Shown here one piece after another: positions 12,459 to 23,336 of a stretch of 64,000 nucleotides of DNA; position 1 is the first letter of the stretch; each line of letters begins with the position of its first letter. The position numbers and the translations under genes are program-made. The notes under the pieces are model-generated. The model did no database searches, had not been told where the DNA came from, and saw only the letters and a list, made by a program, of their open reading frames with translations. Origin of the DNA: Chamaecyparis obtusa. Taxonomy: Eukaryota > Streptophyta > Pinopsida > Cupressales > Cupressaceae. The stretch is from NCBI GenBank assembly GCA_027943335.1, contig BSBK01007726.1, positions 124,001 through 188,000 on the forward strand, written 5' to 3'.

Positions 12459-13516
12459 ATGTGCAACTCTAGCCTGACTTTCATTTCTCCTATCTATCCT
12501 TCCTTGGCATTGAGGACATTCAAATGCCCTATGACCTTCTTCTCCATAGTGAAAACATGTTCCATAGAAGCCACCCCTTCCGTATCCTTGTCCTCTTCCT
12601 CTTCCTCACTGATCTCTATTATTTTGATCATGGAAACCATTGGAATTGTTTCCTCTCTTATTCTGACTGTTATTGGCCTCATCCTTCTTTTTGGATCTTC
12701 ATTTTGGCCTCCATAAGAGCATCTACCAGATCTTCCACCACGACCTTTTCCACTTTGTCTGCTTTCAAATTTCTTATTCAACTTTTCCTCTACTTTCAGG
12801 GCAAATTGGTATGCCTCTTCAATACTGTTCATTCAAATCAGATTCAACTCTTCCTGAATGCTTGGCCTCAACCCATTAAGGTAATGGGAAAATTTCTCCT
12901 TATCAGCTTCCACATGGCCTATTCTGATGAGGATTCGATAGAACTCCTCTGTATACTCCTGAATAGATCTTCCTGCTTGCTTCAAACCTTGCATTTTCTT
13001 TAGTAGATCAAGCTCATAATCAACAGGAATGAACTGTCGCTTCAATTTATCCACCATCCGATGTCATCTTGTGATTTTCTCCTTTCCTCTTCTATTTCAC
13101 TCCAATTGAATCTCTTGCCACTAGATCTTCATATGACCCTTCAGTTTGGCCTTCACAAATTTGACCCTATCAGGATCCTCAATATCTTCATACTCAAAAT
13201 ATTCTTCACATTAATTGATCGAGTCAATCAACTCCTCTCGGTTAAGGTTTCCTAAAAATGTAGGAACCTGAATCTTAGGTCTTTTTCTAATCTTGGAAAT
13301 GGCTTAGAAAAGTCTTTCTTCTTCTTGATTCAAAACTTTGACTTCTCCTTCCTGATCAAAATTTCCTTCTTCTTCGCCTTCATCCTTGCTTTCATCTCTA
13401 ACATTAAGATTCAATCCTCTATGAATCTCTTCTTGCAATGCTCACACTTGTCTCTGGAGGGATCTAACCTTAGGTGTCACAACACTAGCTCTTTCATCAT
13501 GTTCCCTTCGTGGAGG
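12459..13516 (-). pseudogene. Right copy: gag
   Basis: Frames 13057-12833 (DKLKRQFIPVDYELDLLKKM, then IQEYTEEFYRIL) and 12832-12494 (EEAYQFALKVEEKLNKKFES) are gypsy gag. The start codon found at 8012 in the left copy is AGG here (13516-13514). As in the left copy, the zinc knuckle has Tyr at the second Cys (C-FH-Y-GEEG-H-RAFE-C, about 12527-12570), so the change predates the duplication. Stops and a frameshift near 12650 break it. Confidence 0.85.
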
Positions 13517-13664
13517 CCTTTTGTGCTTATTGTTGAAACCCTAACCACAGTCTTTTTGCAAACTACCTCACAGTCGGTGATTTGTTTACACAAAAACCCT
13601 AAACCATGGTCCTGGTGCAAATTGCCTCACATTCGGTGATCTATTTACACACTCAGGAACTCCC

Positions 13665-13676
13665 ACTCTAATACTA
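13665..13676 (-). promoter_or_regulatory. Primer binding site beside the right LTR (minus array)
   Basis: The reverse complement reads tagtattagagt, a decayed form of tggtatcagagc at the expected position 2 bases inside the LTR. Confidence 0.78.
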
Positions 13677-13678
13677 CT

Positions 13679-14486
13679 TGATGAAGGGTACTCCCCTTAA
13701 TACCACAAACACATAACAGAAATAGAGAAACAACAACAATTTGCAAGAATAGAAAATGAGCTTCTTATTATCTCCACAAATGTGGAATTACGAATTTCAG
13801 AATTACAATATGCAAAGCCACATGGGAATTTTCCTTACAATATGCTAAGGGACAAGCCTTGAATTATTATCCAGAACTACTCTGAACTAGTCCAAACTGC
13901 CTAAGACAACACTACAGGCCTTCCTTATATAGACAATTTTCCACTGCCCGAGAAGGTTCTAGAATTTAGCCTTGCTGACTAAACATAGAATTATTTTATT
14001 TTCACAATTATTACAATAGGGTTGGTTCCAAAAAAATACAAAATATGATTTTAGGTAGCCCAACTTTCGGAGGCCATAACTTTTTAACTATAGTTTTGTT
14101 TTTCTATTATAACCACTTTTTGAAAATGCCAAGATGAGATCTACAGTGCCTGACTTGCTCAAGCTCCAGGCAGCCAGGGGGTCGATCATGATTTAGAGCC
14201 TCTAAGGCCTTCAAAATTGATCTCAAATATTTCAGACCCAAAAACCTCAATAACTTCACCAATACTGATGATGTGACAATGAAACTGAATTAGTAGGTTG
14301 ATATGACTAAGATTAACCTCCACTTGTGAAATCAGAATATTTTGAGATTGTATGACCAACTTACTAAAAAATAGTAAGTTTCCATAAATAGTAGCTCTAC
14401 ACAAGATAGCCCTTATTGAAAAAGAAACTAAAAAATATTTTTGGGTGATGCAAGATTGCTCTTACACCCAGGATGCTCCTGCATGA
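13679..14486 (-). repeat. Right LTR (element 5' LTR) of the minus gypsy array
   Basis: It starts tgatgaaggg and ends gcatga (CA mutated to GA). The minus-strand TATA box is at about 13923-13932. The copia-1 frame resumes immediately after the 5-bp flank. Confidence 0.92.
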
Positions 14487-15150
14487 AAAACTCATTCAGA
14501 AGCAAGCAAAATACAACAAAGAACAAATTAGATCTAGTGCATACAAACCTTTGTGGACCAACTCAAACAAGATCATACTATGGTGAAAGGTACTTTAATT
14601 TGTTTGTTGATGATTATTTTAGAATGATGTGGGTTGTGTTCTTAAAAGATAAATCTAAATCATTTGAGAAGTTCAAAATATTCAAAGCTAAAGTTGAAAA
14701 TGAGACTGGATTAAAGATAAAGTGTCTGGGATCATATAGAGGAGGAGAATTCACCTTTGATAGATTTTATGAGTATTGTGAAGAACATGCGATAAAGAGA
14801 TAGCTAAGTGCACCTAGAATCCCTCAGTAGAATGAAATTACAAAAAGGAGAAACATGGTTATACTTGACAGAGCACACACTATCATGATTGAAGGAAAGG
14901 TTGCACACACCTATTGGAGAGATGCAATCAATACAATAGTCTATACTATCAATAGAATTTAATTAAGGCCAAGCAAAGACAAGATAACTTATGAGTTGTG
15001 GTTTGGGAATGTACCTATAGTACAATACTTAAGAATCTTTGGAAGCAAGTGCTACATCAAGAAAGATGATGGTGTTGGCAAGTTTGATGCAAGAAGTGAT
15101 GAAGGTATTTTTCTTGGTTAGTCTACCAAAAGCAGAGCTCATAGATGTTT
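14487..15150 (+). pseudogene. copia-1 integrase remnant
   Basis: The frame continuing from 2926 reads FRSKQNTTKNKLDLVHTNLC, then MMWVVFLKDKSKSFEKFK. The first catalytic Asp of copia integrase (HTDLCGP) is Asn here, and the second (SDRGGEF) is Tyr (GSYRGGEF at about 14729-14752). Downstream are VILDRAHTIMIEG and YWRDAINTIVYTINR, the conserved post-core region. TAG stops occur at about 14802 and 14828, then TAA and TAG further on. Two of three catalytic residues are lost, so integration is impossible. Confidence 0.88.
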
Positions 15151-16250
15151 TAACTTGAGATTGAAGAAGATCATTAAAAGTGCACATGTGAAGATTAATG
15201 AGAAGTTTATGATTCAAGAGAGATACTATGATTATGCACCTATGATTGAAGATGACCCTAGACCTATTAGTAAAGAAATAGTTGTTAAAGAAATGTTTGA
15301 GAGCATTGATGTATTATTCAATGAACTTGAACCAAGTGAAGAAGAATCTCAGAAGACAGATGAGAGAGTCACACCTAATGTTCCTAAATTCATATCTAGA
15401 TACCATTCTAAAGAAGATATCATTGGAGATCAGAACAACAAAGTCATGACAAGATCAAAAGTAAAGAGTTCCATAGTTGATGAAGTGGTATGTTTACTTT
15501 CACAAATTGAACCTTTAAGTGTTGAAGATGCATGTAATAATTCAGATTGGCATGAAGCAATGAAAGAAGAATTAGATCAGATAATTAAGAATGATACTTG
15601 GGAATTGGTCCCTAGACCTAGTAACAAAACTGTGATTGGAACCAAGTGGATATTCAAAAATAAAATGAATGAAGATGGTACAATAGTAATAAATAAAACA
15701 AGACTAGTGTGTAAAGGATATGCGTAGAGAGAAGGAATTAATTATTCAGATACATTTGCCCCTATAAGAAGATTGGAGGCCATCAAGTTATTTCTAGCCT
15801 ATGCAACATTCAAAGACTTTAAGGTATATCAGATGGATGTCAAATCAACATTCCTAAATGGAGAGTTGAAGGAAGAAGTATACATAGAGTAGCCTGAAGG
15901 ATTTACCCTATCAAACAAACCAGATATGGTATGCAGACTAAAGAAATCCCTCTATAGACTTAAGCAATCCCCTAGAGCAAGGTATGCAAGGCTGGAAGAT
16001 TTCTTGACAAAGATTGGATTCAAGAAAGGATCAGCAGATTGTAACATATTCATAAGAGAGACACCTGAAGGATTATTGCCTGTTGCTATTTTTGTTGATG
16101 ACATTATATTTGGTGGTAATGATAAGCTTAGTGCAGATTTTTCTAAGGAAATGCAGAGCGAATTTGGGATGAGCATGATTGGACCTATCAAATACTTTTT
16201 GGGATTGATTGTGCAACAAACAGACAAAGGTATTTTCATTAAATAGTCTA
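15151..16250 (+). pseudogene. copia-1 reverse transcriptase
   Basis: Frame 15155-15727 ends with WHEAMKEELDQIIKNDTWEL and VIGTKWIFKNKMNEDG, the copia RVT_2 start. After a TAG it continues YSDTFAPIRRLEAIKLFLAY, then QMDVKSTFLNGEL (usually DVK(S/T)AFLNG) and VCRLKKSLYRLKQSPRA. The active site FVDD is intact at 16091-16102. The stops at about 15725, 15890 and 16243 are all TAG. Length and order fit a normal RT. Confidence 0.9.
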
Positions 16251-16990
16251 AATATGTGAAAGAGATATTGAAGAAATTCAAGATGGAAGATTGCAAGACA
16301 ATATGCACTCCTATGATAATAGGAAGCAAGCTTTCAAAAGATGATGATTGTATAGAAGTTGACAAGACCTTATACAAGTCTATGATTGGTAAACTCATAT
16401 ATCTTACTCAATCTAGACTTGATATTTCTAATGTAGTTGGTATTGTTGGAAGATTTGCAGTTGAACCTAAACAAAGTCATCAAATGGCCGTCAAGAGGAT
16501 ATTCAAATATTTGAAAGGAACTATAGACTATTGTTTATGATATCCTAACTTAGAGAATGTAGAACTTCATGTGTATACAGATGCATATTGGGAAGGTTAC
16601 GTTGATGATAGAAAGAGCACCTTAGGAGGAGTAGTATTTCTTGGAGATAGACTAGTCACTTGGACAAGCAAGAAGCAAAATTGTATTTCTCAGTCAATAA
16701 TAGAAGAAGAGTATGTGGCAGCAACATTAAATTGTTCTATAATTGTTTGGATCAAGAAGATGATAAAAGACTTTGGAATCTAGATTGATTACCCTATTGT
16801 CATTCATTGTGACAACACTAGCACTATAAATATGTTAAAGAACCCTGTGATGCATGCAAAAACAAAACACATTGAGATAAAATATCACTTCCTAAGATAG
16901 AAAGTTGCATGGAAAGGAGTAAACTTGGATAATGTGAGAACTAAAGAATAGATAGTAGACCTATTCATAAAGCCTTTGCCCAAGGATACT
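16251..16990 (+). pseudogene. copia-1 RT C-terminus and RNase H
   Basis: Frame 16256-16540 includes YKSMIGKLIYLTQSRLDISN and AVKRIFKYLKGTIDYCL, the conserved tail of copia RT. Frame 16571-16783 contains YTDAYWEGYVDDRKSTLGGV and the SQS...E-EYVAA motif. RNase H usually has D-A-D-W here; the second Asp is Tyr (TDAYWEG). The motif [12 protein letters not shown] follows at about 16862-16897. Stops are mostly TAG. The last codons (LPKDTFEYLREKLGV) run into the 3' untranslated region at about 17020. Confidence 0.88.
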
Positions 16991-17151
16991 TTTGAGTATC
17001 TGAGGGAGAAGCTGGGAGTAATTCCTTCCCTGAATCTGATTAGAATATGCAACTGTGCATTAGTCCTTAGTGACTCATGAATGGTTGACTACTCTACTTT
17101 AGGAGTAGTGCATGTGCTTATTTGGTTTTGGTGCCCTTTACCATTGATCTC

Positions 17152-17367
17152 AAAGGGGGAGTATATATATAGTCATGAAAAATAAGATAACAAAAAAAAA
17201 AGAGTATGAATTAAGGGGGAGTATATATTTAGTTAATTTGCAGCAGTTGGAGGATTCATCCTTGGGGGAGTTTTTCTAAGGAAATGGAGAATATTATAAT
17301 ATAATTGTACTTTTGGATTGGTGGTGTTTTTCATTCCATATGTTTCCATCAATGCCAAAGGGGGAGA
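17152..17367 (+). promoter_or_regulatory. Cluster of polypurine tracts before the copia-1 3' LTR
   Basis: Purine tracts of the aaagggggag type occur at 17152-17161, 17213-17221, 17263-17270 and 17356-17367. The last abuts the LTR and is the likely plus-strand primer. The first two are each followed by tatatat, so a block of about 60 bp seems duplicated. Confidence 0.75.
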
Positions 17368-17368
17368 T

Positions 17369-18684
17369 TGTTTGAGGTTTCCAGCAAGCCAGTGTTGATG
17401 TATATTTGTCATTGATGACAACATATGGTATGCAGTGTGTATTGAAGTCTTATGTATAGAGCTTGAGCATATGTTTCCTAGATATGTTATCAACATGATA
17501 TCATAAGTGCAGAGGTTGATTCTAAGTGTAGACAGTTGTGTAGTTATTTGTATCAATAGCATTCCTAATAGTGTTACAGGCAGAGTTCTATATGTGATTA
17601 TCAATGCAGTTATGTTGGAGCCTTGCACATTTGTATTTAAGTTGTAGACATATTTGTGAACCTATGTTCATGGAAGCAAAGTTAGTTGTGCAATAGAAGT
17701 TGAGTTGTGTTGTTTCTATTTGCTAGTTATAATTTCTTGAGTTTATCTGATGGAGCCGACAATGTTTATATTATTTCAGAAGTTGCACTTATCATTTTGA
17801 TATGCGTGTTTGGTTTCATGTTTTGTGATGAGTTAAGAATGTTTTGTTAAGAATGCATAGTGTAATTCAGCTTGAGAGTAAAGATTCAGTTGATTTGGTG
17901 GAGCCAATAGTGTGAAGCGATGTGTCTACTCACATTGAGTTGCTCGGTCATTTTGGTGTTGCATGGTTGATGTAGCCATTAGAGATGTTTTTGGAGAGTT
18001 GTATTATTTCTCTAATATGATTTCAAGAAGGTTCTAATAGGATAACTTGATTATGGAGAAAGATACTTATATCCTATTAGTTATGATTGCTAAGCATGGC
18101 AATGACATGAAAATGAAGTGAAGAAAAGAGCAGAGCAGCGGGTGCAAAGTATTGAGCCATCAATAGAAGGTCTATGTGACAAAGAAGAAAGTGTGTGCTA
18201 TACATTGGAACTGATCAAGACAACAGGTCTAATCCATACTTTACCAAGATCCAGATATAGTGTGTATCTATTGTGTAGAAGGTTGCAGCCTTCACCATTT
18301 GAGTAGTGAGCTCTTGGACAGTGATTCCTCACCCCTAACAGGGTTATTTCTAAAAGACTCCTAACAGGGTCTGACCTTTGACCAGGTCTCTTTACTTCAT
18401 GCATTGTAAAGATCAACTCCTAATAGGGTTGTAAGATCTTCTAACAGGGATCATTATACTCTAGTGCAGTTTATAGTGGGTGCTAATTCCCACTGGGGTT
18501 TTACCTATTTGGGTTTCCCCGTAACCAAAATTATTGTGTTGTGTTGTGTTAAGTGTTATCTTATTGTGTATGTTCTTAATGTTCTTCTTTACTTAATTGG
18601 ATAAATAATTGAATCTTGTAGATAACTGATTCAACCCCCCCCCCCCCCTCGCTCCTCAGTTATCTCTTGGGACTATTCCTAATA
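17369..18684 (+). repeat. 3' LTR of copia-1
   Basis: It matches 14-1314 along its length and begins TGTTTGAGG after a polypurine tract. The end reads ttcctaata where the 5' LTR has ttcctaaca. It has a C-run (about 18637-18648) expanded relative to its partner. Confidence 0.92.
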
Positions 18685-18727
18685 GGTTTAGGTTAATTTC
18701 TCTTGGGTTCCCTGGCTAGGCATTACA
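18685..18727 (+). repeat. Right end of an older long LTR, host of copia-1
   Basis: The words aggttaatttctcttggg, ccctgg and cattaca align closely with the last 38 bases of the solo LTR ending at 43551. Both end TTACA. Copia-1 therefore inserted very near the end of a member of that family, most of which lies left of the window. Confidence 0.7.
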
Positions 18728-20175
18728 CTAAGTTTGTATGTTTTTCTTAGGTAAAAAATGAGTGATCATGTTTTGAAAATGGTTGTAAACAATATTTTCT
18801 TCAGTTGTAAGTATAGTGCCTTGTGAAGGAGAAGAATTTATAAGGACTTATTCCATATTTTCAAAATATTTTCCATTATAGGCTTGTGTAGAAATCATGT
18901 CCTAGCCAATCTCATAAGAAATCTTGATTTGGAAGGTGGAACTATTACCTATTTTTTTACTTTTAGGCAAAAAATGGCATTGCAATGAGCTTAGGTCTAT
19001 ATATGGCTTTTAAATGGTTTTACATGATTAAGAAAGGTGAAAAACCACTTCTAATGTTGGTGATGTCAAATCAAAATGAAAGGATTATAATATCTCTTGC
19101 TTCTTTTATTAAAAACTCCAAAGGTTTAAAATAATCCATGAGTTACCAAGTTGGATGAAGTAAAAGTAAAGTTCATTCTTTGTGAAAAGAGGGAAAGATA
19201 CAAGAGAAAACCTATGGTTGTACTGCAACTTACAATGGAGATTTTATTGGATGAAGTTATTCTCACACAAAAAATGAATCCCTAGCCTCTCATTCATATT
19301 GAGAGATGCCATCTAGGTTTTAACAAATACTAAAAAAGATCTCCCTAAAAAATAACATTTTGAAAAGAGATTGGTAGTTTCTTAGAATTAAAAATAGTCA
19401 CAAAAAAGAATTAAAATCAATCTAAAGGATCAAACACCACTAATAAGAGGGCAGATTTCATGCTATGAACGCCACATTTTGAAGGAATCATCATTTTTTA
19501 GCCCATTCCTTTCATAGAGGAGCAATTTCATGTTATGAACAATGAGTTTTCATTTAGTAACAATTGTTTACAAAAGGAAAGAGATGATCATTAAGATAGG
19601 GAAACATTTTAAGGAGTGAAAAGCATTTATATATCAAAGAGAAACACTTACTAGTCAAGAGAAGGGTATCCAAAGGAATTAACAATGAGAAGAACTCAAT
19701 TTCAAAAAGAAATTGAAGATTTAAGGGTAAGAAGCATGAGTTTGTTGAGAAGACATTAGGTCAACATGATGTGAAAAATAGTTAAATAACAGAGTCTCCA
19801 AGAAGAAGTGAACAAAATATATAAGAAGATGGGTAGTAGATTACAAAGGAAAATCAACAAGTTTCAAGAAAATTCACATTGGAAGTAGGATGTAGAGTCT
19901 ACTATAAACACTATTTTTCATAATTTCCTTTCATTATAATCTATCAAATGCTCATGGTAGGGCTATAATATTCAAAGTATGAGGTCTTGTATTTCTTATC
20001 ATGGAAGTTTCTGGGTTCTTTGAAAGCATTATGTTCAATGTAATGGCATTGCATAAGCCATTGGTCTTACATTTCATTGTATTTTATTAATCATTATGCC
20101 CATGCCAATGCTCTTTAATATATTTCATTGATATTAGTAGAGAATATAGGGAAAGACAAGAAACACTCCTAAGAG
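18728..20175. other. Unassigned AT-rich DNA, no gene seen
   Basis: No frame of convincing length, no LTR boundary and no repeat structure was found. It is continuous with 38192-39161 once the gypsy array is removed, so both are flanking DNA of the same old locus. It is probably decayed repeat. Confidence 0.6.
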
Positions 20176-21784
20176 TGGTGCAGGAGAACCCCCTCCACTC
20201 TTCACAACACCTATACTTCTAGGGTCTTTAATAAGCCAACTTGTAAGACCTAGTAACCTTCGGTGTGGTTATAAACCATGGGTTTTTTACTATGGTCCAA
20301 AGGAACATTTAGGAGTTTAAATTTTACTAGGTGTCTTTTAAGTCATTTCAATAATGTTTTGGATCATTAGGATTCAAGTCTTAGGCCTATAGGCTCATTA
20401 GGAGAAAGAATGCAACATTTTGCAAAAGGTGCAAAATACAAGAAATGTTGCTTGATAACTTCTTTGAAAAGTTGCTACCTACTTGTAAAACAACCGACCA
20501 ATGGTCACAACCTTTGAAAAATGTTTGGATCCATTGGGGAAGGTCTTCATATAGCCCTTTCAAGTGGGTGGAAGACAAGAATGATGAAACTCTATTTAAT
20601 TTTTGCATTCAATCAATAAAAATCCTTATTTTTTTCTACGTCTTGGACTGTAAACACTATGTGTATGGATTGGTATGGAAATGTGGAGAAGAAATTTTTT
20701 TGATCCAACCTTTGTCATGAATTAGGACTCTAATTATTTTTATTTGACTTAGTTTGGAGATCAGAGTCAAGAGATAGAAGAATCAGTTTACTGGGTTTTC
20801 AGGAAACACCCCTGAACTAGGGATTTAAACAAATAATGCCCTAACTTTATTTTCCTTCATGGAATTCCCATGAAAAGTAGGTAAATGCAAGTAGGGTCAA
20901 TTTATTCTAGATCCTCAAGAGCGTGGGAGAAAGGGGATTGTTTTGAGAAGTCTACTTGTAGGCTATAGGCCAAGCATCTCTATGTGCTTGGTACAGAATA
21001 TGGAAGAGTGAAGTGACAATAACACTTCGGGGGTGGATAAAAGTGATATGATGATAGATTGTTGTATCTTTTGAATTCCTCACACCATTTTAGCTAGAAT
21101 TTTTCCTTGGACAATCGACTGGTGAACATTTCCTTAAGTAACTGAGTCAATTAGCCCTTTTAAGACTAGTGGATCAGGAAGTGTTAGGTATTGTCCTTAT
21201 TGTTGAGATCTTGTGATATGGAGGTTTGGTACAAGTGTAAAAAGGGTGTCTGAGTATACTATGTGTTTTATAAGTTCCTTGTAAGAATTTGGAACTAGGC
21301 CCTTAGAACCTCACCCAAAAGGCTACAAGCCTGACAAGTCCTAAAACTGAGAACTTGTCGTCCAAAACCTGTAAGGTGTGGAAATCACTCCCATAGTAGA
21401 TAGTTAGTGAGCATGGAACCTTTCCATCCCCTTTCCTAATATGAAGGTTCCAATTTCAAGTTTGAACTGGAAAGGGTGCTTTATAGTAGAGATTATTGAG
21501 CTTTAGGAAACTACTAGGTAAAGCCACTGAGCCCACTCGGTTAACATAAGTACTGAACATCAACTGAGCTCACTCGATCAAAGAAGGAACTAAGTAACAA
21601 CCAAGCCCGTTGGAGTAAAATCTAGTTAAAGACACTGAATCCTCTAGTGATGATAGTGGATTTTTGTTTGTGATAGGATCTTATAAACATGTAGAGAACT
21701 CTCCTAAGCGCACTTTGTGTTCATAGAAACACTAAAGGTCTCACCACTTACCAAGTTTCCTAAATAGGGGAGAGCTCTGCGTCA
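20176..21784 (+). repeat. 5' LTR of the plus gypsy array
   Basis: It starts tggtgcaggag, ends gctctgcgtca and is followed by a primer site. It matches 36583-38191 along its full length. The TATA-like tataaaaag present in the 3' LTR (about 37642) is tgtaaaaag here. Confidence 0.92.
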
Positions 21785-21786
21785 AG

Positions 21787-21798
21787 TGGTATTAGAGA
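21787..21798 (+). promoter_or_regulatory. Primer binding site, first internal region
   Basis: tggtattagaga lies 2 bases after the 5' LTR. It is a decayed form of tggtatcagagc. Confidence 0.8.
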
Positions 21799-21833
21799 AT
21801 CTAAGATCCTTAGGGTAAAGATATACTAGCACC

Positions 21834-22922
21834 ATGGAAGGAGAAGATGAAGGAAGATTTTCATCAAGGATGACCAATGCAGAGATAGTAAGATACCTAA
21901 GAGAGAAAAGGACACAGCATGATGACTGAAGAGACACAGAGATGCAGCAACTGATGCAAGAAATGGACAAGCTTAGAGAAGAGCTTTAGAAGAGAAGTGG
22001 AAACTTTGATGATGTCAAAGAAGGGAGTGATGAAGAACCCCTTAAGCAGGAGGAAGAAGAATGTCCTTTAGACTAGAGTCTGCTTATGAAGACTCTAAAA
22101 TCTATGGAGAGGAGAACCATGGATGCCAAGCTTGAGTTTCTTGTATACAATGGGAAGATGGATCTGGATCCTGCAATGGATTGGGTGGATGCCCTAAATA
22201 GTTTCTTTGATTGTGAAGGCATCCCTAAGAATCAGAGGGTGAAGATTGCTAAGTCAAAGCTCAAAGGATCTACACTCACATGGTGGAACTTCACTCAAGA
22301 TGATAGGGTGAAGAAGGGAAAGAATATAGTCACCACTTCGAAGAAGATGGTGGCCCTCCTTAGGGAAACCTATGTCCCTAAAGATTATGAAGTCCAACTT
22401 TATAAAAGAAGAATGAGTCTAACATAGAAGGAGATGGATATCTGTAGTTATACTAAATAATTTCAGAGATTGGTGATGAAATCCAAGCTTGTTGAACCAG
22501 AATGTGTGAAGATTTCTCAATATATGAAAGGCCTAAGGGTCTCAATTTAGGATGAACTTAGTTTGAAAATCCCTACCATAGTGAACCAATGCTATCAATT
22601 GGCATTGAAAGTTGAAGAAAATTTTAGAAGGAGGAATGAATAGAGTGGTAGAGGAAAAGCCAAGAATGAAAGAGGTAGAGGAAACTTTGGAGGAAGAGGA
22701 TAAAATAATATACCACATGGAGAATCTAATAAGGAAAACACCCAAGGATAAATTAGGTCAAGAGGTGGATATAGAGGTAGAAGAGGAAATGGAATAGGTA
22801 GAAATTTAGGAAGAAACAATGGACAAATTAGATGTTATAACTATAATCAAACAAGGAACCACACCAATAGGTGTCCAGATAGAGACAAGCAGAATAACCA
22901 AGGTGAAAGAAGAGCCAACCTA
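21834..22922 (+). pseudogene. Plus array copy 1: gag
   Basis: The ATG at 21834 opens MEGEDEGRFSSRMTNAEIVR and then meets a TGA. The frame 22086-22427 contains LDPAMDWVDALNSFFDCEG and KSKLKGSTLTWWNF, the conserved gypsy gag core. A Gly/Arg-rich tail follows at about 22630-22830. The zinc knuckle (22832-22873) reads C-YN-Y-NQTR-N-HTNR-C, so the second Cys and the His are both lost. In copy 2 the knuckle is intact. Stops at about 22423 and 22457 and a frameshift near 22610 break the protein. Confidence 0.87.
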
Positions 22923-23336
22923 GTGCAAGAAGATGATGTTGAAAGTGTGGGAGACTGTACTAGAGAAGATGGAGTAAGCCTCATGATGAAGAGGACTCTG
23001 ATCCAAGCACCCATTCTGGTGGAACCTCCTCAAAGGAAAAGTCTTTTCAGAACTAACTGCAAGAACCATGAAAAGGTATGCAAGTTAGTAACTGATTCTG
23101 GTTCTATTGAAAATCTTGTATTTAGGGAAATGGTAGATAAATTAAAATTAGAAAAGATACCCCACCCAAACCCATCCCATGTATCTTGGTTGACAAAAGG
23201 GCATCAGACCCTAATAAATGAACAAGCTTGGGTAGATTTCTCTATTAAAGACTTTAAGGATAGAGTCCTTTGTGATATTGTAGATATGGATGTCTATCAC
23301 CTTTTGTTAGGATATCCATGGCAGCTTGATTTGTAG
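22923..23336 (+). pseudogene. Plus array copy 1: protease
   Basis: The 137-codon open frame includes KVCKLVTDSGSIENLVFREM, with an intact D-S-G active site, and MDVYHLLLGYPWQ, the ILG-like flap region typical of gypsy aspartic proteases. The frame ends at a TAG after LDL; copy 2 also has TAG here, where AKHDGV continues. It is the most intact domain of copy 1. Confidence 0.85.

Larger units (their letters stand above)
2927..14486 (-). mobile_element. Ty3/gypsy chromovirus tandem array: LTR-internal-LTR-internal-LTR
   Basis: Three LTR copies of 808-811 bp (2927-3737, 8173-8981, 13679-14486) lie in the same orientation. They flank two internal regions, each with chromodomain, integrase, RNase H, RT, protease and gag read leftward. 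The element sense is the minus strand, so the 5' LTR is on the right. The flank gaaac at 2922-2926 matches aaaac at 14487-14491 with one change, which supports one insertion with outer ends only. Each internal region has its own tRNA primer site beside an LTR. The two internal copies look roughly 90-93% alike by eye. Likely origin is unequal recombination between LTRs. All frames are broken. Confidence 0.92.
14..18684 (+). mobile_element. Ty1/copia retrotransposon copia-1, split by a nested gypsy array
   Basis: The two ends share a roughly 1.3-kb LTR that starts TGTT and ends AACA (AATA on the right). Inside are a tRNA-Met primer site, gag with a zinc knuckle, protease, integrase, reverse transcriptase and RNase H, in copia order. 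The integrase-before-RT order and the FVDD motif fix it as Ty1/copia. The element is cut at 2926/14487 by a minus-strand gypsy array; removing that array joins the reading frame. The flanks gtttt (9-13) and ggttt (18685-18689) match at 4 of 5 bases, so the target duplication is only tentative. About 20 in-frame stops make it inactive. The multiple polypurine tracts recall the SIRE/Maximus lineage, which is inference. Confidence 0.93.

Noticed and set aside
18118..18306. Open frame of 62 codons in the copia-1 3' LTR (and similar frames in other LTRs)
   Set aside because: It lies in the LTR and is not kept in the matching place of the 5' LTR (stops differ). Taken as chance.
9..18689. Perfect target duplication for copia-1
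   Set aside because: The flanks match at only 4 of 5 bases and the 3' LTR end is mutated, so it was reported as tentative.
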